A DNA stretch of 64,000 nucleotides from Elysia chlorotica (Eukaryota > Mollusca > Gastropoda > Plakobranchidae), in NCBI GenBank assembly GCA_003991915.1, contig RQTK01000338.1:60742-124741 (forward strand). The letters are read 5' to 3'. A program made the position numbers and the translations under genes. Of the stretch, positions 1-14,300 are shown in pieces (positions within the stretch are counted from its first letter, which is position 1; every line of letters starts with the position of its first letter). The notes beneath the pieces are model-generated. The model saw only the letters and a list, made by a program, of their open reading frames with translations. It was not told where the DNA came from and made no database searches.

Positions 1-1495
1 ACATCACAGCTTGCTGTAGTTGATTGCACTTTACATTGGCAGTGCCGTTAAGGATTTCAAAAAGGAGAGTGAGTCTAGAGGTTTTGCAACGATGTTGCAG
101 GGTCTCTCAGTTTAGAATTTGGAGCATGTCACTCACACTATGTCGGTTTGCAACAATGCGGGTTGCACGACTTTGGATTCTTTCTCATGTGGCTATATCT
201 TCCTTTTTATAAGGGTCCCATATACTGTTGCTCATTCTATAGTTTGGGGCCTAGAAGCATCGTAAAGGCTTGGCCCTTGATGGCCCTCGAGTTAACCTTC
301 ATCTCAAAACCTTCTGTGGTGGACAACAGGTCCTATTCATGATTAGTTGGGTGTGATTTGAATGCCTGCATCCTTAGTCACAAGGGTTGGTGCAGGTCTT
401 TCATCTAGCCTTGGGCACTGCAGTGTTTTAGACCAATTGCTGGACGACATACAAGTCCCATGGGTTGGGACAGGAAAGGTATGCTGCCTTACTCTCTTTT
501 TCATTCTTTTGATAGGAGGGGGAGGAGTGTGGTGGACGATGGGTAGGGACCTTTCATGATTATCTAGAGGTGCCTTGAAATCCTTGAATGCCTGCATTCT
601 TTGTAACACATAAGAGCCCCCAAGGGTTGGTGCAGGTCTGTCGTCTAGCCTTGGGCTAAAACACTACACTTCTTTGAAAAAGAAATTGTATCCATGTAAT
701 TATAATCTAGATCTAGGCCCTATTGTAAAACAAGAGATACATTTATATGCACTTCCTACTCACCACTTAACAGTTGTGAAAGAAGTAACTTTCCGCTTGA
801 TTTCAATTAGTTCAAAGCGAAGAATTATTTTAGGATAAAAAAAATCTTTGGTTCAAAGGGCCTTTGGCCACTATCAATGGCATATTATAATTATCATCAG
901 CTGTTGCGGTTAGTTTCGGTTGGAAACGGAAGTTGTACACCTACAATGCATAATAACAGGTTATCTTATCCTCTTTGATTAGATCTTTGAGCCTTCGGTT
1001 ACATTAGAACAGTAAAGAAAAGTAAACCAAATACAGGAATTATAAAATAACCCGAATTGATTTGAAAAATTGTCAATGTATACCATTACTATTATTTAAT
1101 CATAAATTAAGTAGAAAAAGAAACAAAAAAAAAAAGATTACTGTTAAATACACACACTTTTTTTTGCGGCGAGAAGACTTCCCACGGAAGTATGAAACCG
1201 AAAGAAGCGATTTCCTGTTTCTAAGACGCTGAGAGTCAGAGTGATTCCTACATCTTGATTTCGAGATCAAATTTCAAATTACATTTACCTTCTACGTTGT
1301 AGTTTAGGGTTCAATATCTTTTCTGTGCCTGATTGCTTACAACATCTACACATATCTGAAAAGTTAAGTTTGAAAGACATATTCAAACAATCATTTCTAG
1401 ATTAAGATCTTGATTTCTAGACATCAGCTCTGCGATCATCCATTTCAAATTTGATTTTTTGACTAGAATTTTAAGCACCCTGCATAGCAGCCAAG
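1..1495. other. SPT4 upstream region with a diverged two-copy repeat
   Basis: No gene is seen here. The stretch at about 352-415 (a 'gaatgcctgcat' start and a 'tctagccttgggc' end) recurs at about 577-652, so about 225 bp was duplicated and has diverged. The rest is AT-rich. The 5' UTR of SPT4 must lie near the right end, but no convincing TATA box or initiator can be fixed. Confidence 0.5.
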
Positions 1496-4400
1496 ATGTC
1501 ACTCGAGACTATTCCTAAAGATTTGAGGGGGCTACGCGCTTGTTTGCTTTGTTCTCTCATAAAGGTAAGTATTTTAGTATGCAAGATTACACGTAGAACT
1601 ATTGGTAATTGTCATTGTGTCGTGACTAGTGTCAGTTTGGTCTGTCTAGGGACTGAATGGGATCTACTACAGTTAGTTTGTCTAACAGGTTTTGGGAGGG
1701 TTAAGGGTGTCTAGATCTTATTCACTGCTTCTGCTTTTCTGCCCTTTTGAATACACCAGTAATCAATTGGCCTATTTCTACTTCTAGGCCTGTCTAGTTT
1801 AATCGATCTGAACTAGTTAATCATTTAAATGGTTATCTCCTGAAGGACTATATAATCTAGACTGGTTTAAAATGAAATAGACATTAAGATCCAGATTTAT
1901 AAATCTCTCTGACTCCCTCTCTTACGTGCGTCAGAAAAATAAAAATGTGTAACCATTAACAACAACAACAAAAATTACATGATGATTGAAGAAACCCAAT
2001 CGCTTTCTATTAGAATTTAGCATAAAAATGAATATTAAAACATGATGCTTTTGTTTTAATCCTGTTTAAGACAATACTGATTGTCACTTTGTAAAACATC
2101 CCTAAGAAAAAATTACAAAGTAAAGTATTACTACGCCCTTTATTGGTTAGATTTATAATTTTCTAGATTCGAAAAGATGGTTGCAAACTAACACAGGTCT
2201 AGATTGCCACTTTAAATGGTTAGAAATAAGCCTGGATCCAGATATAAATCTGATCATTTAGGGTATTCTTATAGGTTACCCTTTTTCTCTAAAGCCTAGA
2301 TATAGACATAGTTTCTGAACACGGAGCAAGAACCTTCTTCCTCAGAGATTTTGGCATCATAGATCCCAACCTAAAATTTAGACTTAACTATTATAATTCA
2401 TATATATGATAGTATCATGATTCAGATCTGCAAAGTTAAAGTTAAGCCATATCGAGCATCATAATTTCATTTCTTACAAAGTATCGGCCCTCATATTGAT
2501 TTAGAAGTTAATGGAAACCTTATTTATTACAAAAAATTACTAATTTATAAGTATTTTTAAGCCTCAGAAATTGGAAGAAAGGCTTGGGTTGAGAGAGCTG
2601 AACAGAGCATGATGTCATCATAAGTTCTCATTTTCTTGCACATTGTAATATCATACATGATATTTTGCTATGTTAGTATAAGGTGAGGAGCCCAACACAC
2701 AAATAAACATAAATCTCTCTCTCTCTCCTTTTTTTTTGTTTTTTAGTTCTGAATCTTGATAATATCTTTGTAACATTTTCCCCAGACAATGGACCAGTTT
2801 GAGTTTGATGGTTGTGAGAACTGCCAGGATGTTCTGCACATGAAGAACAACAGAGATATTGTGATAGAATGCACAAGTGCAAACTTTGAGGGGTGAGAAT
2901 TAAATACTTATCTGTTTTTATCAATCTGTAATCAGTGACTGGAAATTTAATTATTTCGGGGAAGGGGGGGGGGGGGAATTGCATGAATTTTATTTCACTT
3001 CTAAAATGAATGAAATTGGAAAATAGCATTAACAAATGAGATCAAATTGTTACAAATGGTAACCCTTTTCACTGTCTATTTTTTACTTCAGCTGTTAAGG
3101 AGGATCTTCACAAGGATCTTGATTTGTTTTCTTGTCTAATTTTTATTACCGTTAGCGTCGGGGACTTTGCGCTCTTGATAGCACAAACCTCTGAAATCTG
3201 TAATCAAAATCTTACATTCCCAGCTATGGATTTTATAAATTTTCTTTTTTTTTTTTTTTTTTATTCAAAAGACCAAAAGGAATAGATTTTAGAATCAATT
3301 TTGAATACCAGATACCTATTTATCCTGGGTTTACTTTTTTTTTTTTTTCATCTAGAACATTAACAACTTTGCATTATATTAATTGCGAAACTTGATACTA
3401 AGATTTCAATCCTGCTGCCTTCTTCATTTCATCCAAGTTTTAGTCAAGTCGTGAAATGATCTTGATTATAGGTATTAAAATTCTCATGTTTTTTGTTCGT
3501 TTTTTTTGTCTGTTACGCTACTTGTACATGCTTGTTGGAAAGTGGTTTACAGATCTTTTTGTTGTCTTTGGGTTTATTTTCTCTTAAGATCTCCCAATTT
3601 GTCTTTAATTATTGCTTGTTTGTGATTTCAACTTTTTGCCTATTATTACTTTTTTGCCTGCAGAATGATAGCACTGATGAGTCCAGAAGACAGCTGGGTG
3701 GCCAAATGGCAGAGAATTGGTCAGTTATCTTCATAGTATTCATTACTTTACATGATAAACTATTGTTTTTGAGTGGCCTATAATATCGTTTTGAATTTTT
3801 TTATGTTCCAACAAAGAGTGTTTGATGCCTTTTCTTATAAGATTCAGAAGGAAAATTATTTCACTGAGCAAGAAATATGGTTTATAAATTTTTTTTTTTA
3901 AGGATTGGTTTACTAGTGATACAAATCTACTTTTAAGTTGACCCTTAGACAGAATCTGATCTAACAGTTGTTTTGTTTTACTGATATCAAAATGGTGAAG
4001 TATCTTAGATATGCCATCCAGCTAGTGATGATGCATAAAGTTTTGCTTAGATCTTTGGCTCTTTATTAATGACAAGCCTATCAAAATGTTAAGTTGTGAT
4101 TTATGTTTTTAAGATTTTGACACAATGATAGTTGCACAATAAACCTAAAACTCGATGAATTCAGCCTTGGAGTATAAAGCACTTGAATGCTAACATTTTT
4201 TTTTTTGTTACATTAACCCAATAAAAATCTTTTTTTGTTGAACACTTGTGAAAGGCGATCATTGGTGAGGAAAGCAAATCTACAAAATACAAGTGTACAT
4301 TTTTACAAACCGATGCATTCATATTAATGGAGATTTGAAAATTGTATAGGAAAGTACTTCCTTATATTTGCCAGAGTTCACAACAACAAATGAAATTGTG

Positions 4401-4566
4401 GGCAGTTTGTTTGAATTTACATATTTTTGCTTTATCTCTACCAGAGAGGATGGTGAAAGGTTGCTATGCTGTGTCTGTGACAGGCTCACTTCCCCCAAGA
4501 TTTGTGCGAGAGCTCAGAGCGAAGGGCAGGGTCTACAACTCTAGAGATGTTAGTAACCGGACTTAA
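1496..4566 (+). CDS. SUPT4H1: Transcription elongation factor SPT4 (four exons)
   Basis: SPT4 is the small zinc-binding partner of SPT5 in DSIF, which acts on RNA polymerase II in the nucleus. Exons: 1496-1564, 2786-2892, 3664-3719, 4445-4566, all with GT/AG borders and matching phases (0, 2, 1). They give 117 aa, the length of the human protein. The start reads MSLETIPKDLRGLRACLLC. The zinc cysteines are paired as CLLC in exon 1 and CENC in exon 2. Exon 3 carries the conserved MSPEDSWVAKWQR and exon 4 YAVSVTG followed by RELRAKG. The ATG at 1496 matches the family N-terminus and sits in a CAAGATGT context. A possible poly(A) signal AATAAA is at 4943-4948. The gene converges on the P2X gene. 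Nothing appears broken. Exon joins rest on phase and family similarity recalled from memory. Confidence 0.95.
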
Positions 4567-7029
4567 TTGCAAAGAAATATATATAAAGAAAACAGGTGCT
4601 TTCAAGTGTTGAAGTGTTTGAAGATAATGATTTGAATTTGATATGTTTGTAAACTGCGTCAGCAGATCTTTTATGAGGAATGATATGCTGTTAGTGAATT
4701 ATATTCTGTTGCTAGTGCTCATGTATCTTTTGGAGGATTTGTCAATGCTGTTAGTAGATCTCTGAAGAAATGATATGGTGGTGGTTGATGTTTGGAGAAA
4801 ATATGCTTGGTGGATCTTAACAGGATTGATATTCTGTGAGAGAATCTTTTGTTTTAATTACTAATGGATCTGTCAAAGAATCATGTTATGGGAATGTTTT
4901 GAATAGTGTGTGTCGGTTTGCAATTGAAAATTTGGTATCTGAAATAAATGGAAGAGAGAGAAATTGTGTCTCTGAAAACGATTTGAAGACTTTTTATTGA
5001 TGGCAACAATTTAAATGTGAGGGGGTGAACGAGTCACATGCATTTGGAATAGCTGTTGGAAATGGAAGGGGAGATGATATGTTTAAAGAAAAGAAACAAA
5101 AATCTGATGAAGTGTACTTTTTCATTGATTGTGGTTTTACCTTTCTTCATTTGACTCATCATGTTTAATATAAGTAATATTGAGAATGTAAATACTAAAT
5201 GCCATTGATTAAACCATGCCTACAAATCCACCTTTGCTTAATGTTGTTTTCTTTTTATCTTACTGTGTGGCATAATGAATGTTTTCTATTACAACTTATT
5301 ATTATTATTATACACATGTATAGGGTATCGACAAAAAATGATTCTATTTTTCTGAGAATACAATTAATATTTATTTCATTGCAAAACTATTCAATGGTTT
5401 GTGAGCCATGCATACTTGCTAACAGTTAACACAAACAAAATAAAATCGGTTATCAACATGTCGGCATTTTATTCCAAAAATGTTACAACAAATATTGGTA
5501 ACAACAATGAAAGCTCACAGATCTGTGGAAATTAACATAATTTAAAATCATGTTTTTTTGTTTGAATTTTGATTCTCAGAAATGCAGTAACCATAATATT
5601 TAGGGCTTTTCCAAATGAATGTTTTTGGCAACACCAACAGTGAAAAAGACTTGCAAATTTTACAGCAGTCTTTAGGAATGTACATTTTCTTTTGAGGATG
5701 AATTGTAAGACAAAAGTTGTCCTGATCCACACTTGTGTGGATATCACAAATCCACAATCTGCCTCCTCACTGCTTTCTCAAATAATATTTTTTAGTTTAA
5801 CAGATTAAGTACATGTATATATGGCACAGGTTGGATTTGCAAATTGGAAAATTTAAAAATAAAAGTATTGAAACTATAACAGAAGTAGTGCTAACACTTA
5901 GAAGTTTTCTCTTTCTGGGTCTTTTTTTATTATTGATACGGCAGTGTAGCAGTTACTCTTATCATGGATATTTCTAATATATATGACAAGAATTTATCTC
6001 AGAATCGGATGGTATTAAGAAGAAATGTGCTCAAAATAATATAACCAGTTTTCAATTTTTCCCCCTTTTTATTTCACATATAAAATATGAAAATCATTTT
6101 TATTTTTTTAAGGTAATGATATATCTAGTTACTGTGTTTCTGCACAATGCATGTTAAATTCTTTTGATTCTTTAAGTGCATCATAAAAGATTTTTTTTTA
6201 CTTTTATGCACATACTTCATCAATGAAGTTTCATGTAAAAATAACTTCATGATCATGCACTTGGTTTTTACAAGGCAAACTTCACTAAACATGCATCTGA
6301 CTCAAATCAATCTAAATGTACCTATTTTCCTCACATCAGCTCTTAATTCTTTAAACCTGTGCAACCAATATAATCACACAGAAAATTACAAAATACCCTC
6401 TTTCCATTAATTTTATAGATCTTTCTAAAACCTAGATCAAAACATGAAATGGGAATGAGGGTTTAAAGGGTTGAGAAGCCAAATCCTTATACACACTAAA
6501 AGACTGAAAAAGTAAAGATAGGCAAGCATGAATGCTAAAGAAAAACTTAAAAAAAAATACCTAAAAATAGAAGTCACAATTGTACATGGTATGAAATTAG
6601 TACCCTGTTCTATAAGTATAAGTTTACCTTATTGCAACAAATCACAAAGAGCACCTCACACTATTTAAAATACCTCATCTCACTTAATTTGCTTAAATAT
6701 ATAATTTCAATGAAAAAGCAATCTAATATGAACTGCCTAATATAGGCATCTTTAATATCAGGGAAGTACAGACCAAAACATTTAAAAATCACAACAGAGG
6801 AAAGCTTCCTCTTGGTCTCCTAGTCAATTTTATCTCATCAAATTGTGACTATAGAAAAGTTGTGTCCCAAGTGTAATCAGTGGTAAGTTGGCTTTGATCA
6901 CTACTGCTCTCACAGATGAAAATACCCTGGCTAAATCAAACATTACAATGAACAAATTAGCATTAACCCTAAAGTAAAACATCTGATAGTCATTTTTAAT
7001 ATAAGCATCATGTGGAGTCTCTCTGAAGA
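4567..7029. other. Gap between the convergent SPT4 and P2X genes
   Basis: AT-rich DNA, expected to hold the two 3' UTRs. AATAAA at 4943-4948 is a candidate SPT4 poly(A) signal. Short open frames here look like noise: no family motif, no splice context. No mobile element recognised. Confidence 0.4.
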
Positions 7030-9708
7030 TCATCGAACTTGACTTGTGCTTGCTGTGACTCCAGTAACTGAATCAGTCAAATTACTTTTTCTGTCTGGTG
7101 TGTTGTCTCCGTCAGGACACTCAGAATCCTCTTTCAGAACCTGGAGAGAGAGATAGAGGGGTAAACTTAAACATCTAGGGTAGAGAATACAAATAGGTTA
7201 CAAGTATAACTATAAGCTGAACTGCTGTCAAGACAAACATTCTGCTATGAGCAACCAAATGAGATAACTGTTATCAAGAAACTTTTGTACATCCAGCACA
7301 CAGGTTTCTGAATGGTAATGGAGAAAGCTAGTTAACAACAATCTACATCTAGCAGCAATTATTAACGAGAGAGAAAATTGTTCTACTTGAGCAGGTCCTA
7401 TTATTATTAAAAAAAATTTCCTCTCAATGAATAGCATTAAAATTGAGATTAACTAGCTATTAAAATGATAAGTTCTTACACATTGTGTTGTGAAATGCAT
7501 ATTTGGCATAAATGTTCACTTTTGAAGAAATTTCTTTGAGCAAACATCTTAATTATCATCATCTAACAGAATTTTGTTCATTACCAATGAATTCAACTTA
7601 TATTATCAATTAATTTTTTTTATGTAAATAAAAACAGCGATTTAAAAAAAAAAAGGCATATGTGGTGAACCTTAATATTTATATAAGGGTTGGCATAGGT
7701 TTGAGATCATAAGAAGCAAAATTGAAAAAAAGGCTCACTTAAATCATAATTAATGACTATTTCACACATCTGCATTTTTTTAAATCCCAAAATATCTATC
7801 TTTAATGCATCACAGAAAGAAAAGCTAATAATTTTTTAGGAAAACTTAGGTTTTAAACAAATTGGGTTGTTCAAATTTAATTTAACTATGAACTGCTTTT
7901 TAAGAAATATTTAATTCTTACTCCTTTGACTTGTTACACAAACCAAAATAATTGTAGCTCAGATCTGTCCTTATTTCACAATTTCACAGTCACTTGTTAA
8001 GTCTAAAGGTGAAACTGAGTTAAACAATCTATTGATTGCTGCAGTTTTAGCAGCTTAGATAAACAGACAATCATAACTATTTTGAACTTCCAATACTGCC
8101 AACATTTTACTATGATTTAAAAGTTGTAATGGTGAATGAATCATTAGGAATCCAAAATTTGTTCTCGATTTAAATATTTTGAATTCAGAACTTCAAAAGT
8201 GGTTCAGCCAGGTAAATGGTATACAAAAATGCACCATTGTGCACGCTGAGTGTACAGTGGTCCAAAAACTTTTTCCTTTCAACTTAAAGTTGTCTACTAA
8301 CACCCATAACCTCTGAGGGCGCAAATAATCTATAGTTTTAATCACAATAATTATCAGGTTTTTTATCGACCCAATTTAGACAGACCTTCCTAAGCAGCAT
8401 TATAAAACCCAGTCTTCATTTTCCGGTGTAAAAAAGTGAAAAAATTCATTTTCTTGAAATAGTTTTTTAAAAAAAATTCAGACTTCAGGCAAATTAAGTT
8501 GCAACAACTTGTACCTGTTAATTCTGATTTCAGGCAAATTATGTGCTCTGTATGGAAGTATTCAGAAGATTATAGATACATATGCTAGAGCAGTAATGGA
8601 AAAAATTTATCTGACAGGATAAAGTTTGAAGCAAAGTTTGTAGAAATGGGAGTGAGTAGCTTCTAGGGAGGAGGAAAAAACAACAACCTTTCTTTCGTTT
8701 CCTTGGTACTACCACTCAAGGCAATCTCATTCTGGCCATATTGCAGAGAGCCTGCCAATCTAGATCTACTTACTTCTGGATCATCTTCCTCATTTAAAAC
8801 CTGGAACAATTTCAATAATGAAGATACTGACTGCTTTACTACATTTCTCTTTGAGATCAAAATTAACCCCATATATTCAAAATCAACCTTTTATTAACAC
8901 AGAGAACAGCCAGGTTATTCCATTTTAACGATCAAGTTAAATCTAAGTAAGATGAACCAGGCAAAAAAGTTGTTCTCAAAGGGAACGTGTAAAACTGAAC
9001 TTTTCCAAATGGAATATGTTCAAAAACTTGGAACACACAGAAGGTCATGATACATAAAGGTGAACTGCCTGATATAATCTCAAACCTGTGCAGTGAGAAC
9101 TGGTGACAGGAATTGACAGTGATAATAAGCTGTTTCCACAAAAGTTTTTGACTTTTAAAAAAGGTGTTGTCATTGCGCTAACAGATTGACTTAACTCAAT
9201 TTTATAGATTAAGAGATAACTTTAGAAAATTAATTTACTTCTGTGTTAGCATGCAAAATGGCAAAAATTCTGCTTTGTTAAAACTAATCGCTTTGCTCTT
9301 GGTGAAATGACAAATCTCCGAGATGTGTCATCCATTCAGCTAGTTAATGACAATGTACCACAATCTTTATATTGCTGCAAATGTTTCAGTAGAAATGGCA
9401 CTCGGTCAAGGAACTCTTGGGATACAGTGATGGTGAGGTCAAAGATTGATGTGACAAGATGTGCGCCGGTTAAAAAATAAATATACGGTTACTGGGCTTG
9501 CTAAACTATCTGCAGCTTCGCGTCAGAGTTGTTGCCATATCTTCTTGTAGATGAACGTGATGGATTTTTTAACAGGCCGATTTCTTCCTCTTCCTACCAA
9601 TTGGGAGTACAACATTATATTCCTAGGTTTGTATTCTTCTCTTTCTCTCTCTCCCTTTTTATCAGTGTATCTATCTATCAATCTATCTATTCCTCTCCCT
9701 CCTCCCGT

Positions 9709-9775
<67 letters not shown>

Positions 9776-11235
9776 ATCTCTCTCTTAATCTCTATATTGC
9801 CAATAATTTCCTCGCCACACTTTACTTTCCTGACCTCAACTACCCATTCTGTAGGCCTACTGTGTTGATACATACTTTTGTTCAGGCCTGAGATTGAACC
9901 TTGTACATACAATTGTGCCAAGGTATCCCAACTGATATGTCCTAATGACCCTTTAGTGACTTCAACAAGTCTGGTATTCACAAACTGGACTAGGAGGCTC
10001 CTCAAATTGAAATGGCTATACCAGTTATATATATTTTAGGTAAAGTCTATTTCAACAGCTGAACTGTCCAGTTTGGTTTACACATTATGTATACCCTGAA
10101 CACACAAATAACAATAGTAATTAGAGATGATGTGGTTTTCAAACAACGTTTAAACTTTATGGTGATCTTTAAATGTCATGATGCTCTTGCAAAACTGTTA
10201 GATATAATTAGAGGTTCAATAATTTTTAGCTGCATACAATTCCTTTTTGGAAAATATTAACTTTTTAGACACAGTGCTAAAATAACTACCTGTTTTGACA
10301 CATTCAGAACAAATATGCAATGATATGAGCAGCAGAAGTTTTTGGTTTTGTTTCTGGTTTCTTGCTTTTTCTCTTCTGCAAAGCTCATTTAAAAAGGAAG
10401 AAAAAATGTAAAAAGGATTTCATTACCTCAAACGCATCAGGACCTTTGATATCAAGGTATTTTTTCTCTCTGTAGAAATGTCTCGCCTTGAGGAAGTAGA
10501 GCACCACAATGTCACAAATGATTGTAGCCTGGTGAAAGAAATATAATGTTCTGTCATATTTGGAACTGCTATAAAATCAAAAAAAATATGGACATTCTAA
10601 CAAGACTGAAGATTTTTTTTAATCGAATATCACACATAGTGATTTGTCTTGAAGATAAATTTTTGAAGCTCTGTGATCAATAATCAATTATTATCTCTTT
10701 AAGCTCCACCCAGTTTATGTATATCAATTCCAAACAATCTAAGATGAAATAAAATATGCTATAAACATCATATTATATTTTTGTATCCTGAAATTCAAGC
10801 ATTGAATAATGAAAAATAGGAAAAGGGCAAACTATCCTAAAACATGGGAGAAGTAAAAATAAATTAAACAAAAAAGTTATTCTTTTCAATGGAAGCGTGT
10901 GGTCCTGCCAAATAAAAGGCCTGGATGTTAATCTCATGTCCAGATACGAATGCTACGGCAACAGTCCTAATTATTATAAGTCATACACAGTCTGCAACAG
11001 GGACAAAGTACCATAAAAGTCAGTTGGTTGAGAACTGAATATTGTTCTTTTCTTTGATGTGCTATGTCACATCTTTTTTTTAAATGAGATTGTATTGTGT
11101 AAAAGCGCCATGAGCTGAGTTTATTGTAAATGGTCTCTTTCAATCATCTGTATCATTTTTATTATTATATCATTATTATTACTATTATTATTATTGTTAT
11201 TAATATTATCATTATTACTACTACTACTATTATTA

Positions 11236-11315
<80 letters not shown>

Positions 11316-14300
11316 ATTATTATTATTATTATTTTTATTATTATTATCCTTGTTATTATTATCATCATCATCAGGAGATCCAAGATTCAAACCTAAAGCT
11401 ATTATAGTGCCCCTTTGTTAGAAAAGTCTCTGCAAATGATTCCTTGGGAAACCAAGGGCTTGTAAAGCTTATCAGATATTCTATTAATATTCTTACCACC
11501 CCAAGCAAGGCTAGACCGCTGCCAATATTGAGCAACAGGGGCACGATGCTGAACTTTCCCGCTGTCCCCTGGACTGTTACGAGAAACCGTACACCATAAG
11601 CTTTGTACAGGTCCCGGTAGAGCTTGAAGGATCCATCTTGCTGGATCACTCCATACTGATTTGCGTATCTGGAGCAATAAAACATAAGTATGTACAAGCA
11701 TATTCCAATAACGTTAGCCCCTAGAGCACAACCTAAAGAGTTGTGGTTTTGCTCTATATAAAAATTATACATTATCATTATTATTAGTAACAGAGAAGAG
11801 GACACTACTCTAAATCGATTTATTGTTGTTGTTTGTTTGTCACATTGACAACTAAAAGTTTGGCTGCTCAGTCCATTGTGCCATTTTGGCAGTGACGATC
11901 ATTCCAAATATTTAAACAAAAGTAACTAATCGCTTCATGTCCCTGAAACTGCAGTCATTTTCTCATAACCGAGATCGTCAAATTCCAACATGTCAGAGTG
12001 AGATTAGAGTTTGAACTACGCAACCCATTAACATTGGACAAGTTCATTGGCCATATTAGACTATGACTCATTCTCAAAATAAATAAAGAAGAAATTCTAG
12101 GCTGGCAACCTTTATCTGAATAGCTATAATTATAAATCTCCATGATCTTCATTTTCCAAGTCAAAACCTTTACATCAGATAATATAGTCCATTTTATGAA
12201 TGCACTATTCTTGTCTCTTTCTTTCCATTAATTTTTTTTTTTAAATATCATTGAAGTTACTCTCATATAGCATCTAAGAGATATATATATTCAGGGAGTT
12301 TAGATACAAAGCATACTCTATACACTTTTTTTAAAGTGATATATTGAAATAGTCTTTACAATTTCAAAGATTTAAACAACTTTCCAGCAATAACGCATCA
12401 TCAATCCAGTAAAGTTTGATAGTTCATGCAGCTATGTCAGTAGAGCTACCTGAAGTTGAAGCCTCTGGATATCTTGAAGTCGCCTTTATCCAGACGACGG
12501 AAAGTGTAAGACGGCACACAGTTACTGATGCTGTGGTCCAAGTTACAGCTCCAGTCTATGACAATCTGCATCACTCCTCCCTGTCCATGAATAACATTTC
12601 AATTCATCAGATGAAGTAGATAAAGGCGATAGAATAAACAGAAGTGAAGTAAACTTAATATTTTCCCAATTTCATTCACAGTTTAAAAAATGAATTTTAC
12701 TTTTAAAAAAAACGTTTTTAAGTATCCCTTAGTATTTATGTTTATAATAAAATCTTAAGGTTAGGCAGAAACGTTTTCTCTTTGAACTCCTTAAAAATAC
12801 CATGTTGCTACAATTATTTTATGTACACATCAAACCAAAATCTCAAACTCAGTGAAAACTCTGGTGCTTTGACCTATGCCAATTTACTAAAATATGTTAG
12901 AGTCAGTGTCCATTACCTACAAGAAACCTTACTAAAAGTCCAACAATAGAAAGTTTATCCAAAGATAAAGCCTATTGGGTGCAGAGGTGACCTTATATGT
13001 TTATATAATTACATTAAAGCAGATAAAAAGCGCAGGTACCATGTAGAGCAAAAGCACCAAATCTTATGGTATTTTGTTTGTTTCAATGAAATTTTAGCTT
13101 TTTTTCACAAGAAGTTTTAAGCTTTGAATAATTCCTTAAAATTTTTGCTACACTTAACAATAAAGGCCAAAATTATTGCTTTTAGCATTCTTTCAAATTT
13201 TCATATGCCTATATAGTAAGATTTGTTCAAAGTTAGATCACAAGATCATTAATCAACATAAATTTACCTTGCACATCCAAAAACAAGTTTCAATAGCATG
13301 CCATTTAGATGCAACAAGGATTTGGCACTGGTAGCTACATACATTCTTGCATTATTTCATGCTTTCTTTATTATATCTTTTTCTTTCTCAAATAAATATA
13401 GCGTGGCATTCACAATTTTCCCCTACCTGAGACGTCAAGTCGTTAAAAGTCACCCCTGCATCCCGAGCAATATCATCTAACAGAAATATAGGACAAAATT
13501 TATCCCTTGGGTCATCTCTATTCCACCGACAACTGGACAATTCTGAGTCATTGTGGTAAGTGTCAAAAATGTTCCGCCTGAAATACATGATGGAAGACGA
13601 TGAAGATGAAAACCCTGCCTGGAAAAGCATCTACTGCCTGCCAGTGACCCTATCTGTCTTCATGGGACTCTAGCTGTCTGCCTTGTGCTAAGTTTCAAAC
13701 TATTACAGCACCAGTGCCTCACTGAGATCTAGCCCAAATGTTTCTACAACCACAAAATAAAGATTGAAGTACCTCAGCTGCAATATCTTTAAACTCAATC
13801 CCTGCACCATGGACTATTGTATCCAGTTTGAAAATAGGGCAGAATTTGTCTCTAGCGTCATTGGGATCATACTGGCACTTGCTTAAATATTCATCGTCTT
13901 CATTTTCAGGCAAATTCCGTCTAGCAATTTGATAGGGAGAGGGAAAAAAAAAAGAGAAAATAGTTAAATTTCATACAAATATGGATTATACACATTAAAT
14001 ATTTTTGATTAATTTGATCAAACTTGGTACTGTATACTAATTCTTGACAGCTCTGTCAATAAGAATGAAATATATATAACCCAGAAGCAGTACATGAATT
14101 AAAAATAATCAGTATAATATGTTTCAACTTGTTCCTTTCTTTAACACCAGAAATTACATATAAAAAATTAAAATATTGTAAACGTTATGCACTTTCCCAT
14201 TTTTAGCAGGAAAGCAATTGAGGTGATACCGCAGTTATATGTTAAATCCTATTCCTATTTTCCATATGAAAACTACATAAATCAAGGATTTGCTAGATAT

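Noticed and set aside
3672-3690. Hammerhead-like core string CTGATGAGTCC
   Set aside because: It lies in SPT4 exon 3, where it codes the conserved LMSPED; no GAAA core half or stem pairing follows.
9300-9480. A - strand frame with [22 protein letters not shown]
   Set aside because: Exon-like in look, but no acceptor or donor pair and no family recognised; left out.
9523-10005. Open frames of 105-160 aa over the CT repeat
   Set aside because: Composed of Ser/Leu or Glu/Arg runs from a microsatellite; no domain.
11121-11421. Poly-Asn, Ile, Val and Leu open frames
   Set aside because: Translation of an ATT/GTT microsatellite in a P2X intron.
11371-11496. Extension of P2X exon 9 past 11497 in the same frame
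   Set aside because: A clear gtaaga donor at 11496-11495 and the next exon continuing TM2 ([13 protein letters not shown]) show that this is intron.
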